Positions 43,420 through 52,812 are shown, numbered from the stretch's first letter. The stretch is DNA of 64,000 nt from Flavobacterium flavigenum (GCF_027111255.2 NZ_CP114285.2:310001-374000), one strand, 5' to 3'. The notes: generated by a model not told the origin, from the letters alone. A program made the numbers and translations.

Positions 43420-46026
43420 TCATGTTTTCATTTTATGCCTTGGCAGATTGATTTCATGCTCCTGCGGATAGGGAAGCCTTTCGGTCGTGCTGACATCTTC
43501 ACGGATAAGCTCCTGTGTCCTGTACTGGTCTTTGGCATCCATATAACGGGGATCAGGGACAAAAGGCATTTTTGCCATTTTGTGAATTGTAATGGTGGGG
43601 AAGTGATAGTCAATTTCGACTGTACCGAGCAATAAATAACAGCCGCCTCCTTTAAAAGGATACTCCACAAGGGAATCGGGAAAATGGGCCGTATCAAAAT
43701 AAGCGCCTTCATCATCGATCCAGGTGCCGAAATACATATTGCCTTTTTTGGTCGGGACCTGTTTGGTCGAAATCAAATAGGCCAGCATCCGCACCTGCTT
43801 TTTATGGCAGGAGGGAAGATTCCTTACCTTGATGTCTCCCCGGTGTTTTGTTTCAAGAAGGTCAAATACCGTGCAGGAGACCGGAAAGCTCAGCAGCTCG
43901 ATTTCATCAAAGGCATCCTCGAATACGGACCTTTCAAGAGTGGGGAGCTTGTATTCCTTTACCGGTTCCTGAAGCAGCATGAGTCCCCGGTTTTCCGGCT
44001 TGAAATTATTTAAAAGCAGGCTTGCAATTACAAGGAGCTGGTTTTTTGTTTTTCCGGTGAAACGGAAAGCGCCGATGAAAATCAGGATCTTTACGCTTTC
44101 TATTCCCATAGGGATACGGTTAATAAAATCCTCCAGGGAGCTAAAATCCCCATTTCTGCTGCGTTCAGATTCTATAAACTGCGCCATTTTGGAGTCCAGG
44201 CTCATCAGGTGCATAAAGCCGAGGTACACATCGTTTCCATAAAGGGTGGTCTCAAAAGTACTTTTGTTCACGCATGGATTATGGATCAGGGCGCCTGCCA
44301 TCCTTGCTTCGTGCACATAGATTTCCAGTCTGTAAAAACCGCCCTGGTTGTTAATGACCGCGACCATGAATTCAATTGGGTAGTGAACTTTTAAGTAAAG
44401 GCTTTGGTAGCTTTCAACCGCGTAGGAAGCAGAGTGCGCCTTACAGAAGGAGTAACCGGCAAAGGACTCGATCTGGCGGTATATTTCCTCGCTGAGATGG
44501 CGGGGATGACCCTTTTTTTCGCAACAGGCAAAGAAATTATCCTTTACTTTCTGCAGCGCCGTCTTGGAGCGACCTTTTCCTGACATGGCGCGGCGCAGGA
44601 TGTCACCGTCCGCGGCGGGCAGCCCGCCGTAATGAAGGGCGATTTTGATCACGTCCTCCTGATATACCATAATGCCGTACGTTTCCCCAAGCTGCTGCTG
44701 GAATACGGGATGGAAGTATTCAAATTTAGAGGGGTGGTTATGACGGAAAATGTATTCTTTCATCATTCCGGACTGTGCCACGCCAGGACGTATGATCGAG
44801 GAAGCGGCAACGAGTGTTTTATAATTATCGCATTTTAGTCTTCTTAGCAGTCCTCGCATGGCAGGGCTCTCAATGTAAAAGCACCCGATAGTCTTTCCCT
44901 GTGCCAGATAGGAATTAGCAGCAACTTCATTTTTCGATATGGAAGTATCACGGATATTGATCCGGATCCCCCTGTTTTTTTCTATTAGTTTCACGCTCTC
45001 GTCAATATGCCCGATACCGCGCTGGCTCAGGATATCAAATTTTTCAAATCCAATATCTTCTGCCACGTGCATATCAAACAGTGCAATAGGAAATCCTTTA
45101 GGCGGCATCTCCAGCGGCGTGTAATTGGTGATGGGCTCCTGGGAAATCAAAATACCGCAGGAATGCATGCTTCTCTGGTTGGGGTATTTCTCGAGCATCA
45201 TTCCGTATTCCTGCACGAATTTCACTATTGAGTTGGGCTCATGGAATTTCATCGGGTTTTTAGCCAGCACATCGAGTTCCTCTTTGGGAAGGCCGAATAC
45301 TTTTCCGACTTCCCTGAAAATAGAGCGGTATTTGAATTCTACATTGGTACCGCAAAAGGCCACATGTTCGTAAGTATAGCGGTTAAAGATATATTCCAGG
45401 ATCACATCGCGTTCCTTCCAGCTCCAGTCGATATCGAAATCGGGAGGGCTTTTGCGGTTTTCATTTAAAAAACGCTCAAAATACAGATCCAGTTCAATTG
45501 GACAGATGTCGGTGATGCCCAGACAATAGGCCACAATGCTATTGGCACCGCTTCCCCTGCCGATATGCAGAAAGCCCTGGCTGTTGCTGAAACGGATAAT
45601 ATCCCAGGTGATCAGAAAGTAGCCGCTGAATTCCAGCTGGCCGATTACTTTCAATTCTTTTTCCATACGCTCCCTTGCGCGAATGTTTTTTGTTCCGTAA
45701 CGCCATACAAGTCCCTGTTTGGCCAGGGAGGTCAGCAGGTCTATGTCGCTTTTTTTGCTATTGGTATAGTATTTTTTATTTTTCGGCGTCTGGAAATCAT
45801 AGGTAAAATTACAGTCTTCTATAATTTTTTGTGTGTTTTCAATAATGTGGGGATAGTGTTCATAAAAGTTCAAAAGTTCCCCTAGAGGAATCATTTTATC
45901 TGACTTTGCGCACGTATCTGAAGGAGCCAGCCTTGAGAGTATTACATTGCGGTCAATGGCACAAAGTATCCTGTGCAGATTGTATTCCTTTTTAGTTCGG
46001 AAAGTTACGGGCTGGAGAATGACCAT
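43420..46026 (-). CDS. dnaE2: DnaE2-type error-prone DNA polymerase III alpha subunit, N-terminally truncated
   Basis: The 868 residues match DnaE2/ImuC, the lesion-tolerant polymerase of SOS mutagenesis. The polymerase catalytic site is present (LHIGRGSGANSIVAYCLGIT; KSPPDFDIDWSWKERD with the paired Asp), as are the SASYAVESYQSLYLK and RPGVAQSGMMKEY motifs and a C-terminal OB-fold region. The N-terminal PHP domain is missing except for its end (VTFRTKKEYNLHRILCAIDR), so about 100-150 residues are lost, and an in-frame TGA lies just before the ATG. The gene is visibly GC-richer than its neighbours, hinting at transfer. The lost start lies next to tRNA-Arg. Confidence 0.85.
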   Translation of the reverse strand: MVILQPVTFRTKKEYNLHRILCAIDRNVILSRLAPSDTCAKSDKMIPLGELLNFYEHYPHIIENTQKIIEDCNFTYDFQTPKNKKYYTNSKKSDIDLLTSLAKQGLVWRYGTKNIRARERMEKELKVIGQLEFSGYFLITWDIIRFSNSQGFLHIGRGSGANSIVAYCLGITDICPIELDLYFERFLNENRKSPPDFDIDWSWKERDVILEYIFNRYTYEHVAFCGTNVEFKYRSIFREVGKVFGLPKEELDVLAKNPMKFHEPNSIVKFVQEYGMMLEKYPNQRSMHSCGILISQEPITNYTPLEMPPKGFPIALFDMHVAEDIGFEKFDILSQRGIGHIDESVKLIEKNRGIRINIRDTSISKNEVAANSYLAQGKTIGCFYIESPAMRGLLRRLKCDNYKTLVAASSIIRPGVAQSGMMKEYIFRHNHPSKFEYFHPVFQQQLGETYGIMVYQEDVIKIALHYGGLPAADGDILRRAMSGKGRSKTALQKVKDNFFACCEKKGHPRHLSEEIYRQIESFAGYSFCKAHSASYAVESYQSLYLKVHYPIEFMVAVINNQGGFYRLEIYVHEARMAGALIHNPCVNKSTFETTLYGNDVYLGFMHLMSLDSKMAQFIESERSRNGDFSSLEDFINRIPMGIESVKILIFIGAFRFTGKTKNQLLVIASLLLNNFKPENRGLMLLQEPVKEYKLPTLERSVFEDAFDEIELLSFPVSCTVFDLLETKHRGDIKVRNLPSCHKKQVRMLAYLISTKQVPTKKGNMYFGTWIDDEGAYFDTAHFPDSLVEYPFKGGGCYLLLGTVEIDYHFPTITIHKMAKMPFVPDPRYMDAKDQYRTQELIREDVSTTERLPYPQEHEINLPRHKMKT

Positions 46027-46071
46027 TTTATCCGGTCAATTGTATCTATTTGGTAAACAATAGATTACGGG

Positions 46072-46114
46072 TAAAAAAAAACGGGACAAAAGATGATATT
46101 TTTCTTTTGTCCCG
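46072..46114 (-). terminator. Terminator of tRNA-Arg
   Basis: On the minus strand cgggacaaaaga pairs with tcttttgtcccg and ends in a run of nine T. It starts 5 bases after the tRNA 3' end. The same hairpin with flanks occurs at 34571-34616. Confidence 0.9.
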
Positions 46115-46119
46115 AGTAG

Positions 46120-46193
46120 TGACCTCGACTGGATTCAAACCAGTAACCTTCTGAGCCGTAATCAGATGCGCTATTCAGTTGCGCCACGAGGCC
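46120..46193 (-). tRNA. tRNA-Arg (anticodon ACG)
   Basis: The 74-base minus-strand gene begins GGCCTCGTGGCGCAACTGA. Acceptor arms GGCCTCG and CGAGGTC pair, the anticodon stem TCTGA/TCAGA holds loop TTACGGC (anticodon ACG), and the T-arm ACTGG-TTTGAAT-CCAGT is regular. CCA is not encoded. The ACG anticodon implies editing to ICG. The 3' end borders the accessory island. Confidence 0.95.
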
Positions 46194-46248
46194 TAATTTT
46201 CTCATTAAGCTTATTTTTTGTAGCTTTGATGAGCGTTGTTTGCGGGTG

Positions 46249-46279
46249 CAAATATAGGGATAAATGTTAGATATACAAG
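46249..46279 (-). promoter_or_regulatory. Promoter of tRNA-Arg
   Basis: On the minus strand TATATTTG (46256-46249) matches the Bacteroidota -7 box perfectly, and CTTG (46279-46276) lies 19 bases upstream in place of TTTG. The transcript would have a leader of about 50 bases before the tRNA. Confidence 0.7.
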
Positions 46280-46306
46280 CAAAAAAATACATAAAAATAA
46301 AAAAAA

Positions 46307-46819
46307 ATGAACTTGAAAAATTATATACGTGATATTCAGGGTTTTCCTAAAGAAGAAATTTTATTTAAAGATATTACTCCACTATTAAATGATCCTCTGG
46401 CTAGAGAATATTGCCTTAGAGTTTTACTAAATTCTTTAGGTGAACAGAAAATTGATAAAGTAGTAGGGGCAGAAAGCAGGGGCTTTTTATTCGGAATGTT
46501 ATTAGCAGACCGGTTAAATGCAGGTTTTGTTCCTGTTCGAAAACCTAAAAAACTTCCATTTAAAACTATTTCAGCATCCTACGACTCAGAATATGGTACA
46601 GATTCATTAGAAATTCACGTAGATGCAATTCAAAAAGGAGATAAAGTTTTAATCCACGATGATGTCCTGGCAACAGGTGGGACTGCTAAAGCACTTGCTC
46701 ATTTAGTAAATAAACTCGGAGGTGATATTGTTCAGTTTAATTTTTTAATGGAACTTTCTTTTCTTAACGGAAGAGATAAGATAAAGAAATATCCCATATT
46801 TACTGCTATTAACTATTAA
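46307..46819 (+). CDS. apt: Adenine phosphoribosyltransferase
   Basis: The 170-residue purine-salvage enzyme makes AMP from adenine and PRPP. It has the apt-type opening YIRDIQGFPKEEILFKDITP, substrate-site AESRGFLFGMLLADRL, VRKPKKLPF, and the PRPP-binding loop KVLIHDDVLATGGTAKALAH. Length is normal, and no oddities were seen. It is transcribed away from the tRNA-Arg. Confidence 0.97.
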   Translation: MNLKNYIRDIQGFPKEEILFKDITPLLNDPLAREYCLRVLLNSLGEQKIDKVVGAESRGFLFGMLLADRLNAGFVPVRKPKKLPFKTISASYDSEYGTDSLEIHVDAIQKGDKVLIHDDVLATGGTAKALAHLVNKLGGDIVQFNFLMELSFLNGRDKIKKYPIFTAINY

Positions 46820-46840
46820 TTGATTATATCGATCAAATTT

Positions 46841-47449
46841 TTAAGGACTGACTTGTTTAATTCCTAATCTTGATTTTAGCTTTAAAAACAGTAGAGAGAT
46901 TTTATATGCGTCTTCTGCTGAAGAATTTCTGTCGCTTTTTGGCATCTTATATATTTCGCACAAATCATTCAGAGAAAATTGCTTGTCATTAATATCATGC
47001 AATTTTCGATACATAACATCAATATCCAGTGCTTCGTTTTTTAATCTTCCGCAACCCAGTCTCTCCAATGCTGCATTTATCATTTCAATATCAAAGTTAA
47101 CATGATGACCAACTAAAACAGCATTCCCCAGATAAACTATAAAAGTTTCAAGTGCATCATTTTCCTGAAGTTTAGTCATTTTACTTTCAATTATAAATTC
47201 GTTGGATAAGCCATTATCATGCAAATATTTATATTGCAGCAGAACCGCTTCGAAATTATCTTTAATTATAATACTGTCATCAACAATTGCAAAAGCCCCT
47301 AATGATAAAATAACATCTTTTACGGGATTAAGTCCTGAAGTTTCTGTTGATATAACTACAAATCTATTGGGTTTAGTCTCAAATTTACCAAGGTAGTTTT
47401 TCCAAAAATCAGGATATTCTTTATTAATATTTTTCAGCCAGTCCAGCAT
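46841..47449 (-). CDS. 3'-5' exonuclease, DnaQ/PolC epsilon type
   Basis: The 202-residue RNase-H-fold exonuclease carries the DEDDh motifs: FVVISTETSGLNP (here with STET where DxE is usual, so the first Asp appears replaced), a VGHHVNFDIEMINAALE motif II, and DLCEIYKMPKSDRNSSAEDA. The replacement of the first catalytic Asp by Ser or Thr should be checked, since it could weaken nuclease action. It starts one base after the DUF294/CBS gene, so the two are coupled. This gene pair recurs in many bacteria near acetate metabolism genes. Confidence 0.8.
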   Translation of the reverse strand: MLDWLKNINKEYPDFWKNYLGKFETKPNRFVVISTETSGLNPVKDVILSLGAFAIVDDSIIIKDNFEAVLLQYKYLHDNGLSNEFIIESKMTKLQENDALETFIVYLGNAVLVGHHVNFDIEMINAALERLGCGRLKNEALDIDVMYRKLHDINDKQFSLNDLCEIYKMPKSDRNSSAEDAYKISLLFLKLKSRLGIKQVSP

Positions 47450-47450
47450 A

Positions 47451-49367
47451 TTATGAAAATTGTGTAAGTTGAAATTTACTTTTAATTAATTCCTCCAAAT
47501 CCCGCATTGGAGCTAATGCATTCTTTAGTTTTTCTCTATCCGTCTTAGATAATTCTTTTATATTTATATATTGGCCAGAGTCATCATTTTTTAACCCTTC
47601 AATTGTTCTGAATTTTAATAATGTCAAAAAAGCTTCGGCACAGCTAAGATATATTTCAGCATTTTTAGAATCCGAAATAGCAAGTTGTTTAAATCTTAAG
47701 TAAGTGTTATTTATCCCCTTAATATTAGAACTTAGAATTAAGAGTCTTGCAGAATCGATTAAAGGCATTAATGCTCTCGTTTTAATATCAAATTTCATTT
47801 TATGAGGACCTTCTTCTTCTAATATGAACTTTTTGAAAAAACTTAATGGGGAATTCTTTTTTAAAGCATCGTTTCCTAAAAAATCAAAAAATAAAGTGTT
47901 ATTGATTGCATTTTTAAAAATGACGTTTTCAATTGCTTCTTCAATTTTTGGCTCACCAAAAACAATCTCATAATCAAAGAAAATACTACTCAAATCATTG
48001 CTGTTTTCACCTGGAGTATTCATCCAACTGTTATATTGTTTTATCCAGTCTGTCAATGATTTACACCAAAGCATATTGCTTCCCATATGGCCATTTGGAC
48101 AAAATTCATAGCCCACCTTTTCCAGTAAAGAGGTAGTTCTTTTAGCTAATCTTAAAAAGTAATCCTTTACCTCTCTGTATTTTTCCGGTGTGACATCTTC
48201 AAAAATTAATATACTGTCCTGATCTGTAAGCAAAAGCTGTTCTTTCCTTCCCTGGCTTCCAATGCTTAGCCATGCAAAACGGGCAGGAGGGGAGCCCAGA
48301 TCTAAAATCGTTAATTCAACTGCACGTTTTATTAATGCAAGATTAATTTCACTAGCAATATTGCATACGTGTGAAATAGGAATGTTTTTTTGAATTGAAT
48401 TCTGAATTAAATCGGATAATCTGTCTCTGATCTGTTTTAAATCTTTTGGTAATTGTGATCTCTTGATTTCTTTAAGCAAAACTCCAGGATTGCTGGCTTG
48501 GGCAACCACTAAATCATGTTCAGAAATAATCCCTTTAACAACCGATTTATTAGTTCCATCTTTAGTGACACACAAATGCGTTACATTATGCTTTAGCATT
48601 AATAATTGCGCTTCTGCTAAGGATACGTTTTCAATAACGGTTACGACAGGAGAAGACATAATTTTGTCTATGGTTTCTGTGATTGGATAACGTCCTGTGG
48701 CTATTTTTGAGGATAAATCAGAATCGGTCAAAATACCTATAGGATTGTTGTTTTCGCAAACAACAATATTATCAACCATTGAATCAGTCATTAAAATAGC
48801 GACATCTTTTACGATTTTGTCAGCTGTGGTTGTGAGTGGTGAATTATTATAGGTAAGTGACTGAATATATTGCAGTTCTGATTGTGTATCTGAATAAAAT
48901 CCGTTGTCGGGCATTAATTTGTTTGATGAATTCACATTGTCTTTTGTATGACGTGAATTAATTGCAAAACTTTCTAATAAGAAGTTTAGAACATCTGAAT
49001 TATTTGCTACAAATGGTCTGAAAACAGCAATAGGAATAGCATAAACAATACTTTCCTCACGTGCTTTAGCAGTCATCATATAATTGTTTTTTGCAAAAAA
49101 AGGGCGTAAACCAAAAATATCACCCTCATGACATTTGTTTATGATGGTTTCTTCAGCATCAGCAATGGTTGTAAGATTGATGATACCGGATCCTACAACA
49201 TAAAAGCTGTCATGGAGTATATCATTGTTTTGAAATAACACAGCGTGTTTTTCTAAATTTATTACACGTATATTGGTAGCAATATTAAAAAGTTCCTGAA
49301 ATGTCAAATTATTAAATGGCGGATATTCTTTTAAAAAATCCGCTATATGTTCAGCAATTGTATTCAT
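47451..49367 (-). CDS. cNMP-binding, CBS and DUF294 nucleotidyltransferase-like protein
   Basis: The 638-residue protein starts at MNTIAEHIADFL (ATG 49367), preferred over an in-frame start 16 codons upstream that has no conserved sequence. Domains are a cyclic-nucleotide-binding beta-roll (about 15-135), two CBS motifs (about 185-305; DSDLSSKIATGRYPITETI, HLCVTKDGTNKSV), and a DUF294 nucleotidyltransferase-like domain (about 330-460; WLSIGSQGRKEQLLLTDQDS with the GS-x-DxD-type acceptor). A DUF294_C helical region closes it. It is a likely sensor of adenine nucleotides that controls its partner exonuclease. Confidence 0.88.
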   Translation of the reverse strand: MNTIAEHIADFLKEYPPFNNLTFQELFNIATNIRVINLEKHAVLFQNNDILHDSFYVVGSGIINLTTIADAEETIINKCHEGDIFGLRPFFAKNNYMMTAKAREESIVYAIPIAVFRPFVANNSDVLNFLLESFAINSRHTKDNVNSSNKLMPDNGFYSDTQSELQYIQSLTYNNSPLTTTADKIVKDVAILMTDSMVDNIVVCENNNPIGILTDSDLSSKIATGRYPITETIDKIMSSPVVTVIENVSLAEAQLLMLKHNVTHLCVTKDGTNKSVVKGIISEHDLVVAQASNPGVLLKEIKRSQLPKDLKQIRDRLSDLIQNSIQKNIPISHVCNIASEINLALIKRAVELTILDLGSPPARFAWLSIGSQGRKEQLLLTDQDSILIFEDVTPEKYREVKDYFLRLAKRTTSLLEKVGYEFCPNGHMGSNMLWCKSLTDWIKQYNSWMNTPGENSNDLSSIFFDYEIVFGEPKIEEAIENVIFKNAINNTLFFDFLGNDALKKNSPLSFFKKFILEEEGPHKMKFDIKTRALMPLIDSARLLILSSNIKGINNTYLRFKQLAISDSKNAEIYLSCAEAFLTLLKFRTIEGLKNDDSGQYINIKELSKTDREKLKNALAPMRDLEELIKSKFQLTQFS

Positions 49368-49657
49368 AGTAAGTTTAATATAGTCGTTTGTAAAAATAAT
49401 AAAATAATAAATCACTTTATGATATTCTTACAACTAAACGGAGGATTTGAATAATTATTGATTTTTTATATTTTTTTTGATTAAATGAATGAATTTTTTA
49501 TTGTATTTATTTGATTATCTTTTATTTATGATTGCCGTTTGATTCTCGATTTTATCATAATTAATCTTGTTATGCGAACTTAAAATAGAATATAAACAAA
49601 ATAACGGAAACTTTATATTTTACATAATATAAATTATAGTTCAAAATATATGCCATT

Positions 49658-49692
49658 TAAAAAGGATTAACTTTACTAATAAAGTTAATCCT
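49658..49692 (-). terminator. Terminator of the 138-residue exported protein gene
   Basis: aggattaacttta pairs with taaagttaatcct around four bases; on the minus strand the stem is followed by TTTTT. It starts 17 bases past the stop at 49709. The gap between it and 49368 is AT-rich and has no gene. Confidence 0.75.
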
Positions 49693-49708
49693 CATGATAT
49701 CAGTAGTT

Positions 49709-50125
49709 TTAAAGTTTTTTTAAATAAACTGCTTTACCATTCAATGAAACTTCAATTTCGTTTTTTTGTTCATTGAAAGTCGTTCTTAAAGCATTTCCTT
49801 TAAACACTGAAACATCGCCGTAAATCTTTCCGGTTTCCGGTGATACATATTCGAATAATAATTTTTTATTGTCAGGCTCAATTCCTAATTTATAGCTTGA
49901 AAATTTAGTGCCTTTTAAATCGAATTGTTGCTGTGAATCAATGATTTTTCCATCTGCATAAAAATTTGTGATGGACTTGTTAAGTGTAATATCCGGATAA
50001 TATTCATTTACCTTTTTAAGAAGTTCGTATTGTGATGCGCTCACTTCTTCAATTTTTGATGAAATGGTCTGTGCAAATGAAATTGTACTAAAAATAAGAG
50101 CTAATAATAGTGTGAATTTTTTCAT
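49709..50125 (-). CDS. Exported protein of unknown function
   Basis: The 138-residue product has a signal peptide (MKKFTLLLALIFSTISFAQ). The mature part is mostly beta-strand (ITNFYADGKIIDSQQQFDLK; YGDVSVFKGNALRTTFNEQ). I recognise no family. It stands alone with its own terminator and probably its own promoter. Confidence 0.75.
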   Translation of the reverse strand: MKKFTLLLALIFSTISFAQTISSKIEEVSASQYELLKKVNEYYPDITLNKSITNFYADGKIIDSQQQFDLKGTKFSSYKLGIEPDNKKLLFEYVSPETGKIYGDVSVFKGNALRTTFNEQKNEIEVSLNGKAVYLKKL

Positions 50126-50263
50126 AATTTAATTTTTTAATTAGTGTGACAATGTTTTCTCTATTTTACATAATTCCCGTATTTTGGAATAAATGTTATT
50201 ATTTGAGATATAAGGTACTAAATATTTACCTTTGCATGAAATTAAAAGCGATATTTTAAGAAA

Positions 50264-51493
50264 ATGACAACAAAAAAATACATTAAACTCATACTTATTC
50301 TTGGATCTATGACTGCACTTGGTCCTTTTTCAATAGATATGTATCTCCCAGGGTTTTCAGGAATTGCTGCAGATTTACATACTAGTGTAGCAAAAGTTTC
50401 AATGAGTCTGTCAAGTTATTTTATTGGTATTTCTGCAGGTCAGTTGCTTTATGGTCCTTTATTAGATCGTTTTGGGAGAAAGAAACCTTTATTTTTTGGT
50501 TTACTCGTTTATATTTTAGCTTCTTTAGGCTGTGTATATGTAGCAAATATTGATACTTTCATATTTCTGCGATTTATTCAGGCAGTTGGAAGTTGTGCAG
50601 CAACGGTTGCTTCTGTTGCCATGGTCAGGGATTTATTTCCTGTAAAGGATATTCCGAAAGTTTTTTCTCTACTCATGCTTGTTCTTGGTCTTTCGCCAAT
50701 GCTGGCACCAACTATTGGTGGTTACATAACTGAAGACTACGGCTGGCATATAGTGTTTTTGATCTTAATGTGTATGGGAATTGCTATTCTTATAGCTTCA
50801 CAAATTGGTCTTCCGAACACTTACAAACCTGACACTTCGATTTCGTTAAAACCTAAGCCAATCATTTTAAATTTTTTAAAAGTAGTCAAAAATCCACAGT
50901 TTTTTACTTATGCTTTTACAGGTGCAATTGCTTTTTCAGGATTATTTTCATACGTGGCGGCCTCCCCGATTATTTTTATGGATATCTATCATGTCGATGC
51001 TAAGACATATGGATGGATTTTTGCTTTTATGTCAGTAAGTTTTATTGGTTCGAGTCAGTTGAACTCCGTTTTATTAAAGAAATTTTCCAGTGAACAGATG
51101 ATATTTAGCGCACTAATTACACAGTCATTAATAAGTATTGTTTTTCTGATTCTTTCCTGGAATAACCTTATAGGATTATATGGAACTATTGGAATGTTGT
51201 TTTTGTTTTTAGGATGTCTTGGAATTTCTAATCCTAATACCGCCGGACTTACATTAGCCCCATTTGCTAAAAATGCCGGAAGTGCCTCTGCATTGATGGG
51301 AGCCATTCAGCTTGGTTTAGGAGCTCTGGCTTCTTTTGCCGTGGGTAGTTTTGTTAAAGATTCTGTTATTCCAATGGTAGTAATTATGACATCGACTACT
51401 ATTTTAGCATTTATTATTCTAAATATAGGGATACGCTTCATCAAAGAAAAAATAGAAGTATCTTCTGAAGATGAAATTACGATTGGCCATTAA
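50264..51493 (+). CDS. Bcr/CflA-family MFS multidrug exporter
   Basis: The 409-residue protein has twelve predicted membrane helices and the MFS motif A GPLLDRFGRKKPLFFGLLVY. The opening MTALGPFSIDMYLPGFSGIA is highly typical of Bcr/CflA drug:H+ antiporters (bicyclomycin, sulfonamides), as is QLGLGALASFAVGSF near the end. Its substrate here is inferred. It ends at a terminator shared with the convergent NDH-2 gene. Confidence 0.93.
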   Translation: MTTKKYIKLILILGSMTALGPFSIDMYLPGFSGIAADLHTSVAKVSMSLSSYFIGISAGQLLYGPLLDRFGRKKPLFFGLLVYILASLGCVYVANIDTFIFLRFIQAVGSCAATVASVAMVRDLFPVKDIPKVFSLLMLVLGLSPMLAPTIGGYITEDYGWHIVFLILMCMGIAILIASQIGLPNTYKPDTSISLKPKPIILNFLKVVKNPQFFTYAFTGAIAFSGLFSYVAASPIIFMDIYHVDAKTYGWIFAFMSVSFIGSSQLNSVLLKKFSSEQMIFSALITQSLISIVFLILSWNNLIGLYGTIGMLFLFLGCLGISNPNTAGLTLAPFAKNAGSASALMGAIQLGLGALASFAVGSFVKDSVIPMVVIMTSTTILAFIILNIGIRFIKEKIEVSSEDEITIGH

Positions 51494-51516
51494 TTATTTA
51501 AATATAATCATATATC

Positions 51517-51551
51517 AAAAAACCGGAATTAAAAAAATTCCGGTTTTTTTT
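51517..51551. terminator. Bidirectional terminator between the MFS and NDH-2 genes
   Basis: aaaaaaccggaatt pairs with aattccggtttttt around a short A-loop, with T-runs at both ends when read in either direction. It sits exactly between two convergent stop codons. Confidence 0.9.
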
Positions 51552-52812
51552 ATGGCTGTTTTTTATCTGGTCTGATGATCATTCTAAGTGATTGATCTCT
51601 TGCAAAATAAGCGACCATCCAATTGTAAAAAGTATTTATTCTGTTCCTGTAAGTGATTAATGAAATTAAATGAACAAATAGCCAAATAAACCAGGCAAAA
51701 AATCCTTTAAAATGCCATTTTGGTTTTGGTAAATCAACCACGGCTTTGTTTTTTCCAATAATTGCCATTGACCCTTTGTCCTTGTAAATAAAAGGTTTAA
51801 GTGGTTTATTCTCAAAAGTAGCTTTAAAATTTTTAGCGAGGTTAATTCCTTGTTGTATGGCAACCTGTGCAACCTGAGGATGTCCATTAGGAAAATTTTT
51901 ATCTGTAGTTAAAATAGCGGTATCGCCAATCGCATATATATTTTCCGTAGCATTTACTTTATTAAATGAATCCGTTGCCATTCTTCTTCCCCGTCCATAA
52001 CTTTCAGCTGGCATTCCTTCAAAAATCTTAGCAGTAACACCGGCAGCCCATATTAAATTTTTGGTTTTAATCGTTTCTCCGTTTTCAAAATATACGGTGT
52101 CGTCTACGTAATCTGTTACCTTACTGTTCAGTTTAACAACGACACCTAATTTTGTAAGTGCTTCTAAGGTGTCTTTTTGAGAAGCTTCGCTCATTGGCGC
52201 AAGCAGTGCATCTCCACCATCAACTAAATAAACATTACTGGCAGTGGTATCTAATTCCGGATACTCTTTTAATAAAATATTTTTTCGCATTTCTGCAAAC
52301 ATACCTGAAACCTCTACTCCTGTTGGTCCCCCACCGGCTACAACAATTGTCAGTAATTTGCGTCGTTTACGGATTTCTTTGCAAATAGCTGCTTTTTCGA
52401 GATTTTTAAGCAATGTATTTCGCATTACGATGGCATCGTTTAAGGTTTTCATCGGAATAGCATTTTTCATAACATTCTCCATACCGAAATAGCTGGTTTC
52501 AGCACCTGTAGCAAAAACCAGATGATCATATGATAATTCGCCATTATTCAAAACTACCTTATTTTCAGCTGGAACGACTGATAGTAATTCCCCTAAACGG
52601 AATTGGAGATTCTTTTTTCCGGCAAAAAATTTCCTAAACGGATAACTGATGCTTGAAGGTTCTAAAAAAGCTGTAGCAACCTGATATATAAGGGGTGGAA
52701 AAAAATTATAATTATTCTTATCTACAAGTGTTACCTGTATTTGAGGATGATTTAGAAGTTCTTTTGCCAGATTTAATCCTGCAAAGCCCCCTCCAATGAT
52801 GACTATATTCAT
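51550..52812 (-). CDS. ndh: Type II NADH:quinone oxidoreductase (NDH-2)
   Basis: The 420-residue flavoprotein passes electrons from NADH to menaquinone without pumping. It has FAD site IIGGGFAGLNLAKELL, the NAD site VVAGGGPTGVEVSGMFAEMR, ENIYAIGDTA with the FAD-ribityl Asp, and a membrane-associating C-terminus with two hydrophobic segments (FAWFIWLFVHLISLITYRNR). The quinone made by the menA/menB genes nearby is its likely partner. Length is normal. Confidence 0.93.
   Translation of the reverse strand: MNIVIIGGGFAGLNLAKELLNHPQIQVTLVDKNNYNFFPPLIYQVATAFLEPSSISYPFRKFFAGKKNLQFRLGELLSVVPAENKVVLNNGELSYDHLVFATGAETSYFGMENVMKNAIPMKTLNDAIVMRNTLLKNLEKAAICKEIRKRRKLLTIVVAGGGPTGVEVSGMFAEMRKNILLKEYPELDTTASNVYLVDGGDALLAPMSEASQKDTLEALTKLGVVVKLNSKVTDYVDDTVYFENGETIKTKNLIWAAGVTAKIFEGMPAESYGRGRRMATDSFNKVNATENIYAIGDTAILTTDKNFPNGHPQVAQVAIQQGINLAKNFKATFENKPLKPFIYKDKGSMAIIGKNKAVVDLPKPKWHFKGFFAWFIWLFVHLISLITYRNRINTFYNWMVAYFARDQSLRMIIRPDKKQP

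Noticed and set aside
43435..45885. A series of plus-strand ORFs opposite the DNA polymerase gene
   Set aside because: They are antisense shadows of the long GC-richer dnaE2 frame and show no family motifs.
46065..46292. Minus-strand ORF of 75 codons
   Set aside because: It is translated tRNA-Arg plus its terminator and leader.
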